Shown here: positions 23,107 through 33,920 of the stretch, one piece after another
Layout of the letters: each line of letters starts with the position of its first letter
Position numbering within the stretch: position 1 is the stretch's first letter
Source of the DNA: Dipteris shenzhenensis
Lineage: Eukaryota; Polypodiophyta; Polypodiopsida; Gleicheniales
Length of the DNA stretch: 64,000 bases
Reading direction: 5' to 3' (one strand)
Assembly (NCBI GenBank): GCA_047967505.1
Contig: CM106541.1
The notes under the pieces: model-generated
The model's database searches: none
What the model saw: the letters and a program-made list of their open reading frames with translations, nothing else
What the model was told of the DNA's origin: nothing
Made by a program: the position numbers and the translations under genes

Positions 23107-23260
23107 TTGCCCACACACCCCATGGCCAATTATGAGGGGGTGACTGCTTGTGGCGTGTGCACACTGACAAGCATGGAGGAATTTTGTGAGGGAGTTGGGA
23201 TGGAGGGAGAGAGATCAAGTGATGCTTCGCAAGGGAGGGAGTTCTTGTGTTGTGAAAGGC

Positions 23261-23262
<2 letters not shown>

Positions 23263-23291
<29 letters not shown>
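23263..23291 (+). repeat. (GA)n microsatellite
   Basis: About 14 GA units, followed by GT-rich and G-run sequence (23297-23332). Confidence 0.9.
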
Positions 23292-23299
<8 letters not shown>

Positions 23300-23418
23300 T
23301 GTGTGTGGTAGGGTGCACGTGTGGGGGGGGGGACTCGTGTGGGCGCACGTGTGGATGAGCTGGAAGGGCGAGAGAGAGTGTGTGAGACTGGCTGGCAATC
23401 TTCATCATCTTGTTCATC

Positions 23419-23615
23419 GCCATAGCCACACCTCCAAGCTTTTTCCGCCATAGCCACACACCTCCAAGCTTCGTCCGCCATAGCCACACACCTCCAAGCT
23501 TTTTCCGCCATAGCCACACCTTCAAGCTTCGTCCGCCATAGCCACACCTCCAAGCTTCTTCCGCCATATCCACTCACCTCCAAGTTTCTTCCGCCATAGC
23601 CACACCTCCAACCTT
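23419..23615 (+). repeat. 28-30-bp minisatellite upstream of the GAUT gene, seven copies
   Basis: Units of the form GCCATAGCCACACCTCCAAG plus CTTYKTCC start at about 23419, 23447, 23477, 23507, 23535, 23563 and 23591. The array ends 335 bases before the GAUT start codon, so it lies in the proximal promoter or 5' leader. The unit's first bases (CGCCATAGC) recur singly at 23787-23795. Confidence 0.9.
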
Positions 23616-23949
23616 CCCTCATCCCTCTCGCATTGCCCACCTCCTTCCATCACATCTCGCGAGCTCACACCACATACCATGAATCGCCGCAATTTCGCAT
23701 CTCAGCAGTGCATTAGCTTCATCCCCCGCCAACGACATAAGTCTGCTCATCTTTCCTTCTTCACCTCGCCGTAGCGTCCTCCAGACGCCATAGCTACAGC
23801 GATAGGAAGCTCTCGCTATCTCACCTCTCATAGCTCTTCCTTTGACTTCACCTTCCCGAGAGTCGGACGGCGAGATCGAAGGGACAGTAACAGCTCTTCC
23901 TCCTCCACGAGTAGCTTCGCACTCCATAGCTTCCCCCTGAACTGGATCC

Positions 23950-26160
23950 ATGGCCATCCGTGGCTCCTCCCAGCGTCCCCCCCGATCCTTCCCTGCTCAT
24001 CCCCTCTTCTTCATCCCCGCCACCGCCCTCCTTGTCTTCTTCTCCGCCGTCTCCCTCCTCTACCATAACACCCGCCCCTCGCTGCCGTCTGTGAGTATCT
24101 TGCAAAGAATGTCTTCAGTTCTATTCCGTCAGTTTATAGATCAATGCAGTCCTCGCCTGTGATCCGCGTGTGGTTTTAGATAACGGTTAGTCTTGACGCG
24201 ACATTCTTACTGGATTAGCATTATGGAGATCAGATCCGCGGTGCGTTAATCTCCCATAAAGATCGCTTGCTCCTAGGTTACTGAAGGTCTTTGCTAATGT
24301 GCAGGTTGGTGTCGAGCGCATAGTTCTTCGATCTGCCTTTCCGCAAGCTCATTCCACCCGCAGATTGAGCGCTGTGAAGTCCTCCGATCCGTTGAAACTG
24401 AAGGTGGACTCTCTGTTTAAGCAGGCCAACGATCAAATAGCTTTGGCGAATGCGTACGCCTCTTATGCTCGCAAGGGGAAGCTGGAGATGATGAAAGAGG
24501 TGAGGATCTTCACAGACGAGGCAGCTAGTCTCATCGAGCTCCTGAATCGGCCAGATAATAGGGCATTGCTTGATGGAACGATGGTGAACGAAGACAATCT
24601 GCGGCAGTTCGAGAAGGAGCTGAAGGAGCGCATCAGGGTTACGCGGCAGCTCATGGCAGATGCTAAGGAGTTTTTCGACAGCCAGCTCAGGATCCAGAAG
24701 CTCAAGGACACTATCTTCTCTGTGAACGATCAGCTGACGCGAGCCAAGAAGCAGGGGGCGTTCTCGAGTTTGATTGCAGCGAAATCCATTCCCAAGAGCT
24801 TGCACTGCCTCTCGACTCGCCTCATGGAGGAGCGCATCTCTCATCCAGAGCGATACCTCGAAGACAAGGTGCCAGCACCAGAGCTGGAAGATCCAAATCT
24901 GTATCACTACGCAATCTTCTCCGACAATGTGCTTGCAGCGTCGGTGGTGGTGAACTCGGCAGTGGCAAATGCGAGGGAGCCAGAGAAGCATGTCTTCCAT
25001 GTTGTGACAGACAAGATGAATCTGTGGGCAATGCGAGTTTGGTTCAAGATGCGGCCCCCGAACAATGCCACTCACATCGAGGTGAAGGCCGTCGAGGATT
25101 ACACCTTCCTCAACTCCTCCTATGTTCCGGTGCTTCGCCAGCTTGAATCAGCCAATCTGCAGCGATTCTACTTCGAGAATCAAATGGAGAATGCAACCAA
25201 GGATGCTCCCAACATGAAGTTCCGAAACCCGAAGTATTTGTCCATGCTCAACCATCTGCGCTTCTATCTGGCCGAGATGTACCCTAAGCTACACAGGATA
25301 CTCTTCCTGGACGACGATGTGGTGGTGCAGAAGGATTTGACAGCGCTGTGGGAGATCGACATGGACGGCAAGGTCATTGCTGCTGTAGAGACATGCTTTG
25401 GCTCCTTCCACAGATATGACAAGTACATGAACTTCTCACATCCACTAATCAAGGAGAGGTTCGATCCGAAGGCCTGTGCCTGGGCCTATGGGATGAATCT
25501 ATTCGACCTGGATGCGTGGAGGAAGGAGAAATGCACAGAAGAATACCACTATTGGCAAAACAGGGTGAGATTTCGTTGGCTTTGCAACCTTGGGAGTTGG
25601 GATGTGTCTTCATCTCTTCGAAATTGGGTTCTACTTTGATTTTGATGGTGTTTGGGATGTGTCTTCATCCCTCCAAAGTTGGGTTCTAAGTTGATTTTGA
25701 TGGTGTTTCATCCCTTCAAAATTGGGTTCTAGAGCTCTAAGTCTATTGCCGTGGGCTTTCTAGCAGTCAGATGTTGCTTGCTTGTTTGTGGTTTTTCATG
25801 GTTTCTCTTTGGTGTGTTCAAAGCTCGGTCTAAGATTTTTGGATTGCATCTGAATCTAATCCACGTACCCTCAATGTTGCACAGAACGAGAACAGAACCC
25901 TTTGGAAACTCGGAACACTGCCCCCTGGCCTCATCACATTCTACAAGACCACAAAGCCTTTGGACAAAAGCTGGCATGTCCTGGGGCTCGGTTACAACCC
26001 CAACATCAGCCAAGAGAAGATCAAGAATGCAGCGGTAGTCCACTTCAATGGAAACATGAAGCCATGGCTGGACCTTGCAATGAGTCAATATAAAGAGTAC
26101 TGGACAAAGTATGTGGACTATAGAATGATGTTCGTGCAGATATGCAATTTTGGGCGCTAG
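23950..26160 (+). CDS. GAUT8/9: Galacturonosyltransferase, GAUT8/GAUT9 type (three exons)
   Basis: A Golgi type II membrane enzyme of glycosyltransferase family 8 that adds galacturonic acid from UDP-GalA during pectin (homogalacturonan) synthesis. Exons are 23950-24090, 24305-25564 and 25885-26160, all in phase 0 with GT/AG introns, giving 558 aa, close to the usual 530-560. Residues 1-18 are cytosolic and basic, 19-37 form the membrane anchor, and a charged stem with likely coiled coil covers about 60-200. The catalytic domain holds LDDDVVVQKD (DxD metal site at 383-385), AWAYGMNLFDL and YHYWQ, and ends with HVLGLGYNP (498-506) and HFNG (520-523). The KYLSMLNHLRFYL and FENQxENATKD stretches match the GAUT8/QUA1-GAUT9 branch best. 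The frame is intact, so it is probably functional. The start is the first ATG and sits directly before the anchor. Confidence 0.93.
25597..25735 (+). repeat. Imperfect tandem repeat inside GAUT intron 2
   Basis: Three diverged units built on GGGATGTGTCTTCATC, AAATTGGGTTCTA and TTGATTTTGATGGTGTTT. They lie wholly within intron 25565-25884. Confidence 0.8.
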
Positions 26161-26625
26161 ACGGCAACAAAGGGGAAGGGGCAATAGCAAATGGAGTGCC
26201 ACATTCTTAGCGATATGGAAATGATGCTTCTGGGTTGAATGGTTTCATCTGGGATTTCAAGTTGCTGATCGGTTTCATGGAAAAGGCAATTGAGACTGCA
26301 TTTCAGCAGGGATTGCTCTTGACTCCCTCTCTGCATTGGAGCCAAAATCTTGCCCAAAAGTGGAGATCTCTCCTTGGCTGCACCCATTCCTCTCCTCTGT
26401 GTTGAGCCTATCAGGTGGAGATCTTGTAACTTACATGATAAGTATTTTGCAAAACCCTTATTCACAAGCAATTCATGTGCTCAAGTCTGCCGGTTCTGGC
26501 AGTGTCATATGTACCTTTAGCCATTTCTCTCCTCAAGTGGAGGAAATTCATAACCTTATCTTTGAATAATGGTCGTTTTTGGACTTGGAGGCAGGTCCTC
26601 GTCTATGAAATGGCAATTTGTCTTA

Positions 26626-26631
26626 AATAAA
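26626..26631 (+). terminator. Candidate GAUT poly(A) signal AATAAA
   Basis: AATAAA lies 466 bases after the GAUT stop codon. Plant poly(A) signals are loose, so this marks the likely 3' end only approximately. Confidence 0.45.
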
Positions 26632-26639
26632 GGTGGATT

Positions 26640-27610
26640 CAACTACTTTCTTGTCCTGTGATTCATTGGAGCTCAGGCTTGTTTAACCCTTAAGCCAACT
26701 TAAACCAACTCTTCTCGAAGTGTTATTTGGAGATCTTCTCTTGACCAACTCTACGCAGTCGAATGAGCTTATTTTCTTATGTCTTGATCATTCTGAAATT
26801 AAAACCTGCTCCTAGGATGTTTTACCCCCTTGGTGATATACTTTGAACAAAATTGATTAGACCAGTTGAAGTAAGAGTCATTGCAAGCCATCCAATGGAA
26901 GCATGCTCAATTGTCGGTGGATAACCTGGCCATGACGTCAAAACGTGCCACGAAAGGTTTTTTGTTTTCCATTATAATTTTGTTTATTCTAGGAGCCCTT
27001 TGCTGCGCTGAAGCTGAGAACAATCTTGGACAGGTATGAAAGATGCCGAAAAGTCTTTAGTAATAATCCTCGTCTTAGCCCGCAGCAGTCAAATCCTAAT
27101 GATGAACATTGTACCTCAATCAACAGCGCTACAATTGGGTGTGCATACAATGGTCTCCGTAGCTCAAATTCTCGTTATTCTTAGAGCCTAATAAAGATCG
27201 ATATCTCATGCAACTAAATTAAACTACAGAGTTGCGTCGATACTAAGTGCGCCTTAGAGATTAAGAATGTAAATTGCTTCTCTCCTCAAGTGAAAAGAGG
27301 TTAAAAGACTCTTCATCCATTGCATCATGTGCAAAGATGATTTTGGAATAAACCATTGTAGTGGGCCTCTTGCCAACTTTTTGCGGTGTGCAAATGAATC
27401 GATATATATTGTCGTATCTTCCAGAATTCAATAACAAGTGTGCGACAGAGTCAAAGGAGAGTACTTGGTCTTGCAATGCCGAGAAGGGAGGATGCGACGA
27501 CTTGGTGAATAACAGAGTCCGGTTTGCATAAGTACCTCAACCAGCGAAAGGAAATGAGCTTAAATTATGACATAATAAGAAGGCGACAAACATCAGTATA
27601 ATTTTAGTAA
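26640..27610. other. No gene seen between GAUT and the LRR relic
   Basis: Only short frames on both strands and no mobile-element ends that I can recognise. Confidence 0.4.
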
Positions 27611-27639
27611 CCACACAGTGTGTGGGTGGGAAGACGTCA

Positions 27640-28450
27640 TGCCACCTTCCCCAAAGAGTTATTCCCTCAGCGGCTCCATCCCCCCCTCCATCGACCAACG
27701 CTTCCCTTCCTCGGGACCTTCCTCATCTGGAACAACTCCTTCGGCCACCTCCCCCAACTGCTCGGCCTCTCCTCCCCTTTTCTCTGGTTCGATGCCTCTG
27801 CCAACCATTTCTACGGTCATATCCCCTCACACCTCTACACTCTTCAAGCTCACGCTCTTCTCCAACAGCTTCTCTGGTCCCATTCGCGATAGCCTTGCCA
27901 GTTGCTAAGCCCTCTGGCGTCTCAGAATACTTCTCGTTGTTGCGCATCCTGTAGATCTGTAATCGCCTTGTGCACTTTGGATCCGTATGGGTTTTGCCAT
28001 ATAGTTCGTGGGCATCCTCCCAAACTTATTGCTTTTGGCCTCTATCTCGGTCACAGCCGTGAAAGAGTTGGGTCACTCCCTTCTTGAATTTTTCACGGCT
28101 CTCTATTAAGATCCTGAGTCTGAAGATCTGCAATTTTGGCACCTCGCGGCTGTCCCAGTGTGTGCTCTAGATTGCGTGCCTGTAGCAGCTGTATAGAACC
28201 CATCATGGAATCTCTCGAGGATAATCAGCTCACTGTCTCCATTCCGGTGGGATTTGGCTCCGTGAAGAATTTCATGTACCTTCATGTTTCGCAGAATCAC
28301 CTCACTAGGGTCCTTCCTCTCGATCTCATGACCGCGCTGTTCTGCAGTTTCTAGATGTATCTAGTAACCCCCTAAATTGTAGCTTTCCTCCTACAATTTG
28401 GAAGCTGAAGAGTTTTCAGAAGCTGTATTCCTCATATTCGAAGAAGCTTC
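27640..28450 (+). pseudogene. Leucine-rich-repeat receptor relic
   Basis: Extracellular plant-type LRRs (LxxLxLxxNxLxGxIP) appear in alternating frames. They are LSGSIPPSI (27671), FLIWNNSFGHLPQ (27722), FDASANHFYGHIPSHL (27788), LTLFSNSFSGPIRDSLASC (27850), then IPVGFGSVKNFMYLHVSQNHL (about 28240) and a DVSSNPLNCSFPPTIWKL-like unit (about 28352-28410). The spacing fits a receptor kinase or receptor-like protein of the LRR-XI style. Frameshifts and stops (TAA at 27906) break it, and no transmembrane or kinase part follows. It is a decayed fragment; partner and pathway cannot be inferred. Confidence 0.7.
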
Positions 28451-28732
28451 CCTGCTAATAAGCTAAGGATGCTGGCAAACCTCTCCTTAATATAGCATAG
28501 ATGCTTTTCATTACAAAACCTTTACCGTTTAGATCAATCCAAATCAACAGCTCATATTTATGACACGTGGCTAAATGAGGGCTCAGAAAACCAAAACATC
28601 CCTTCAGGCTGCCTACAGGAATGAAGATTAGGAGACTGGTTGGGAAAGACGTGTAGGAAGATCAAGACGATTGTGTTAAGGCTGAGGCCATAAGTAGAAA
28701 GAAGAAGAGAACAAGAGGGCAATAATATTGCT

Positions 28733-29053
28733 TTACAGTAGTAAAGCATATGTGGTCAAATAAGTTCTCTTTTCCTTGTAGCACGTCTTCCTTATTAAAT
28801 ATAGGTGTATTTCTTTATGTGGATCCATCCTTTTTTTGGTGATCACATCATCAAACAATCTTACTTGTTCCTTGTTCAATGATTTTATTTGTTTGAAGTA
28901 TTCGTCATTGGATAACAAATATTGAAATAGTGTGCAATAATGAATTTTCATTGAATGTTTGAATTCATAGGCATTGGCAAATTTCAAATTGCTCTTCTTG
29001 CTAAAGTTGCTATCTTTTTTGCTTCTTAATTCGTTCTTTAATGTAAGAATCAT
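28733..29053 (-). pseudogene. Possible helicase-like (Helitron/PIF1-type) fragment
   Basis: A 106-codon minus-strand frame contains LNKEQVRLFDDVITKKR, which resembles the Q-motif region (LNxEQxxxFDxV) just before the Walker A loop of PIF1-like helicases carried by Helitrons. No GGxGxGKT loop follows and the end degenerates. The call rests on one motif; a chance match or an unrelated protein is possible. Confidence 0.3.
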
Positions 29054-29279
29054 TTTGTCTCAAATCATAAAGATTCCAAATAATATTTGTTATTATAATT
29101 TAAAGTCGATCCGTTTGCTTATATGCTATCAAGATTTGCCAATAGGCTTGCTTTCATGATCCATGAATCTCAAATTCTCATTTGCCGGAAAAGGAAAATA
29201 CAAAAGAACTTGCTTTTGATATTAGTTTATTATATCTTTGCATTCGGAGTATTTAACAAAATGAAGGATACTCTTCACA

Positions 29280-30190
29280 AGCAGTTGTAGCTTTTATGAA
29301 GAGATTGTGGACCCTTCTTCTTTAGTGCTAGCCTTTGTCACACATAAGTCTACCCTGAACCTCTAGTGTTGACAGAAACTTACTATGAAGACTTCTGTAT
29401 AAATTGATGCTCAAGTGTGCGAGGTTGCGTGGATATGTATATGTGAGAGCATTTGTTTATACTATGGTCTACACCCATGATAGGATTGGTGATTACATTG
29501 TTTGGAATGGCATAGTAAAGCTAGCCCTTGCTATGCATGATGGAATTTATAATTTTCAACCTTGTGAGAGGCTGTCATGAGATTGCAATTACACTATTTG
29601 TTGTCGTTTTCAAAGGATGTGTTTGGCATGTTGCTACATTCATCTAGATATATGTTCCCCGTATTAGCAGACATGCCAATTTCACCTTGTGATGTTTTCA
29701 TCCATATTGTGGCTTGTTAATATTGTGATAAATTCTTTCTACCTTGAGTGGTCAAATCTCTGGTCAATGCCCTATTTGCTATGTTTTCTAAGCATCTTTT
29801 GCTTATAGATGCACATTTGTAAGAGACTAAAATGAAATACTATAGTCTTCATAGGCATTTGTAACTTGAATGAAGAGAATGTAGACTACTTTTTGACTGA
29901 GTCTACCCATATCCTCCAAAGTACTGACAAAAACACACTATGAAACTTTTGTGCAAATAGGTGCATAAGTGTATGTGGGTGCATGTGTATATGTATGTGT
30001 GAGTGTACTTGCTTATACCATGGCTTACACCAATTGTTCGGATGTCAATGTTGATGTCATAGTAGCTAGTTTTTACTATTTGATGAAGTTTATGGTATTC
30101 AAACTTGTGACTGTCTTGACATTGAAACTGCATTGTTTGTTGTGTTTTGGAGGACGAGTTTGGGCATGCTCCTAGAGTTATATATAGCTA
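29280..30190. repeat. Diverged direct duplication, two copies about 550 bp apart
   Basis: 29290-29660 and 29840-30190 share the same order of phrases: GAAGAGA...GTAGAC, AGTCTACCC, TATGTATATGTGAG/TATGTATGTGTGAG, CTTATACCATGG..TACACC, and a terminal TTTGGCATG/TTTGGGCATG. Noncoding; probably two copies of an old unit. Confidence 0.6.
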
Positions 30191-30418
30191 AAAAATTAGA
30201 ATACGACAATTGGTCTTTGTTGGAGTTGCAAAAGGATTAAGCAAATGAGGCAAAAGAGAGAGTTTATTCATCATGAGAGGTATGCCCAATATATATGCAC
30301 AAGTTACATCCAAGTGTGACATCATATGTGAGCTCAAGAGAGCATCTCTAGATCCACAATTATCTCTCAATCACAAACCACACTCCTAGATTCACTCATT
30401 CACACCTACTAACTGACA

Positions 30419-31919
30419 GAGGATTACCAAAAGGCGAGCAAGCTAAAAAAAGCGAGCAATAAAAAACAATAAAAGATTTATAAATCTCCCATTTCAGTAG
30501 CAAAAAATAATAACTTATTCAAAAGTCCATATGTTTCCTCAATGTTAGAAGGTTAAATATGCATATAACTTTCTGAGCCATTAACACTAATTTCACATCA
30601 TCCATGAGATAGTTTGTATGTTCAATTTCCAATTCACTGTTTGTATTAAAGACAAACCCTACAGTAACTGCAATCAAGTTCTCTCTTTCCACTAGAGTAA
30701 TTGAGATCATCAATGCAACCTTCCACACAGGTGGGGTGTTTCCAAGGACTCCTTGCATGGATTAGTCTAGATTCCATGCATATGTAAATGCTTAGCTTTT
30801 TTAACTCTGTTCACTCTTGGAATGAAACACATGTTTCTTTGTTACTGGAAAAATATCCTTCCCTAATGATTTATTCTTAGCTCCCACTAATCTAACCAAT
30901 GCAACAAATTAACCACAAATTCATATTTTGGTGCATTAAATTCTACTAGATGGTGCACAGAGACATGATAATCATCTAAAGTATGCCTTGCCATTTGATT
31001 TGATATGTAACATGACCCTGTTTGGACTTGTAAATCAAAAGATACAAGGATGTGAAAATGCTCTCTTTTGGGCCAAAAGAGGGCATTTTCACATCCCTGT
31101 ATTTTTGCAAGATGTCAACATATGATTTTTTTGGCCCAAAAGATGAGTTTTTAACATCCCTACATCTTTTATTGTCAAATATAAATGGCATAATGTTACA
31201 TATCAAATCAAATGACAAGGCTTGATTTAGATCAATATCATGCCTTTTTGCACCATCTAAAAAAATTGTGTGCATCAGAATATGAATTTTGTGAGATTTT
31301 GTTAATTTTTTGCACCAAGTTTAAAGCAAGGTTTCCCATAATGGGGAGCGAGAAGACACTGTCTATTTTGGCAAAAAAAAAACCAAAATTTAACATCCTC
31401 TACCTTTTAATTACACCCTGGGGATCACTCTTCATAAACCCATAAAGCATGTGCAAGCAAGCATGTATTAAAAATTACCCCTATTCTTGCAATTTACATT
31501 TTGTCATGTAAAGGGTTGAATCCATGTATGTGTTTACATTTTAAAATATCTACATATATAAATTACATTAAGTTGCTATTTTATAAATCCCCTCATGCAC
31601 ACAAACAACATGTAAGTCCCACCACTAAAAAATACCCCTCAATGCACAAAAGTGGTATGTTACATGTTTATGAGTGACCCCCCAGGATAATTGCCAAACC
31701 CAAATGGGGTCATGTTACAATAGTCCTTAACTTTAGACTACTCAATTTCAAGAAATGTGACACATAACCACTCTTTTGAATACTTTATACTTCAAGCAAT
31801 CATTTTATAAAAAACTTAGATTCTTTCTTTGCTTGCTTGATTTTCCAATCACTTCGACTAATTGTTGCTCGCTTTTTTGGGCTTGCTCGCTTTTTCTCGC
31901 TCGCTCTATTGACTGCCTC
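30419..31919. mobile_element. Non-autonomous Mutator-like foldback element
   Basis: Flanked by identical 9-bp repeats TAACTGACA (30410-30418 and 31920-31928), the target-duplication length typical of Mutator-like elements. Both ends begin GAGG and carry inverted GCGAGCAAGC...AAAAAAGCGAGCAA motifs (30433-30458; 31861-31902). The interior contains a second, longer inverted repeat (30896-31315). No transposase frame is present, so it depended on an enzyme from elsewhere. Confidence 0.75.
30896..31315. repeat. Long internal inverted repeat of the foldback element
   Basis: The left arm (30896-31085) pairs with the right arm (31072-31315). Shared phrases include AGATGGTGCA, GCCTTGYCATTTGATTTGATATGTAACAT and AAGGATGTGAAAATG/AGGGATGTGAAAATG around TTTTGGGCC. 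A transcript would form a long hairpin, a possible small-RNA source (inference). Confidence 0.8.
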
Positions 31920-32030
31920 TAACTGACACACACCTACACACACCATGTGTTCACATACTCACAACCATAGACCTTAGGACCCTTGGTATGATCCCATTAC
32001 ATCAATTTGTCCTTCATTCCCCCCCACAAA

Positions 32031-33566
32031 TTGATGACCTCATCCCTCAGCAGTAGTACATGGGATGCGCTCCATGGCTTGCCCACCATCATGTGGCAAC
32101 ACACATGGTCCACAACTTGGTACTCACTCTAGTTGCATCAATAGTAGCCTCATTTGGGCATCCTCATCCCAACATGATCTCACTCTGACTTGGGTTTGTT
32201 GGTTTACAATTGGGAGATAGACAATGACTATGCATGGGAATACCCTTAGATCCAACAAGGTAACACATAAGACTAACAATCATTTGATGGGGACATCCCA
32301 AGGCAGAGAACCCTTATTGACCACACACAGACAAAATTCTAAATTGAAGATGTGGGGAAATACCCACCTTTGATGGCATATCTTGTCCTTTTCCTCCTTC
32401 TCTTCCAAGCTACCATAGTGTGAGGTTCATTGTCATTGGAGAGGTTCTTGGTGTAGCCAATCTTGTAACTCCTTTGCTCTTTGTCCTTCTCCACACTCTT
32501 TAATGTATCTTGTCCATATTCTGCAATACAAGATCCTTGTAGTCCTTCACCTTCTTTTAGTGTCCAAGCCTTAAAAACATTTTGTGAATCATATGGACTG
32601 AAGAGGGTCTTACCACTTTTCATGCAAGGGCAGTGTCTAATCTTGCACAAGAGGTGGTCATGATTGTATGGCAAGGTATAGTCAACCAAATGCAAGTACA
32701 TTTCATACATTATGAAAGATACTAAAACCGTAACTAAGGCATCTTCAAAATAAGAATCATAATGGTTGTAGTTGAAACCTTTGTTCCAATCATATCCATT
32801 GGAAATCATAATGCAAGTCATGATATATTCTTCCTTCATGTAAGCTCTTGTCATGGTCAATCCACACTAATCAACTAGTCAACAAGTCAACAAGATAGTA
32901 TGACTTGAAATCCACTTCAAAGTACCATAACTTCAATCCTCAATATAAAAGATGAAAAATGCATTCAACTAAACTTCAAAGAGCATTCTCACAACTAAAA
33001 AAGCAATCTCTGATCTGTGCTTTGCCTCCTCTTCAAAAATAGTCTAGAAATGCTTGCAAAAAACAGAGGAACTTTGGAGGATTCCTACCTCACTCCACAA
33101 AGCATCAAGCAGAGGGCATTTACTGTGCAACTAAAGGTACTTGGAAGTAGAAGACTCAGTGCAAGTCTCAGACCAAATGAAGCTTCACACCACCAAGGAC
33201 AGCAGCATCTTCTCCACCTCCAAAAACCATGTCTTCTTCAAAACTCGACACCAATAAGGAAGCACCAAGATCCAAACAATATCCCAAGAAAGATCCAAAT
33301 AATCTCCCATAGAGCTCTAGTATACCAAGACCAACTTATTATGCATAACCGCTTGTTTAAAAGCCTCCACAACATGATTCTCAACCAAATCTTCAAAAAT
33401 AAGGGACCAACTAGCATTTTGAAAACATTCTATATACATGCATTCAAGAATCACCCTTCTTACAGTTGGAAATGCACATAATAGCTTCAAGATATTGTAC
33501 TCTTCATCATTGGCATAGCAAAAGAAGTTGAAAGCATCGAGAATCACCACTCCACTATTATAGTCA
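32031..33566. other. Probable retroelement interior, no recognisable protein
   Basis: It follows the purine tract of the preceding minus-strand LTR. The longest frame (32339-32860, minus, 173 codons) has no motif I recognise; its Cys/His positions do not form an obvious zinc finger. A 154-codon plus-strand frame (33017-33481) is likewise unrecognised. Confidence 0.35.
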
Positions 33567-33571
33567 AAAAC
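33567..33571 (+). repeat. Target-site duplication AAAAC (left)
   Basis: Identical to 36283-36287 on the far side of the TR1 element, the 5-bp duplication expected from an LTR retrotransposon integrase. Confidence 0.85.
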
Positions 33572-33908
33572 TGTTGAGAGATATGGTGCCATGAGCACAT
33601 AGATTAATGGGCTAAGGTATGGTATAGGAAAGAATTAAAGTAGCCACCTTAAGATGTGGACTACAAGATGTGGAGATGTGGATTGAGGATATCCACAAGG
33701 AGAGATGTGGATGAGAAGATCCCACATGGTTTGACTATTCTAAAGGCTCTCTCTATATAAGAAGCCTATCATGTATTGTTGAGAACACCTATTGCAAGAG
33801 ATATAGATTTGCTATCTCCCTCTCATGTCTTACTTAGTGTGGTTTGAGCCTCCTTAGTTCTTCCGCTGATCTTGTGTGCACTAGGCTAGTACGATCCGCA
33901 CTTTGACA
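33572..33908 (+). repeat. 5' LTR of TR1
   Basis: Starts TGTTGAGAG and ends TTTGACA. A TATATAA box lies at 33754-33760 within a CT-rich context, a probable promoter for the element's RNA. Confidence 0.92.
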
Positions 33909-33920
33909 TGGTATCAGAGC
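33909..33920 (+). promoter_or_regulatory. Primer-binding site for initiator tRNA-Met
   Basis: TGGTATCAGAGC, directly after the 5' LTR, is the canonical plant tRNA-iMet primer site and would prime minus-strand cDNA. Confidence 0.9.

Larger units (their letters stand above)
30218..32016 (-). mobile_element. LTR (minus orientation) interrupted by a Mutator-like element
   Basis: The outer parts 30218-30418 and 31929-32016 together form an LTR of about 290 bp. On the minus strand it starts TGAAGGAC, carries a CATATATATTGGG TATA region (about 30286-30299) and AATAAA (about 30262), and ends CTCCAACA. Immediately right is a purine-rich tract (minus-strand TTTGTGGGGGGGAA, 32017-32030), so this is a 3' LTR whose internal region lies to the right. 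No matching 5' LTR was found in the window. Confidence 0.5.

Noticed and set aside
23078-23640. Several overlapping frames of 100-147 codons on both strands
   Set aside because: They arise from the GA microsatellite, the poly-C run and the 29-bp minisatellite read in open frames; the repeats explain them.
24278-25075. 265-codon minus-strand frame
   Set aside because: It is the antisense shadow of GAUT exon 2 and shows no domain of its own.
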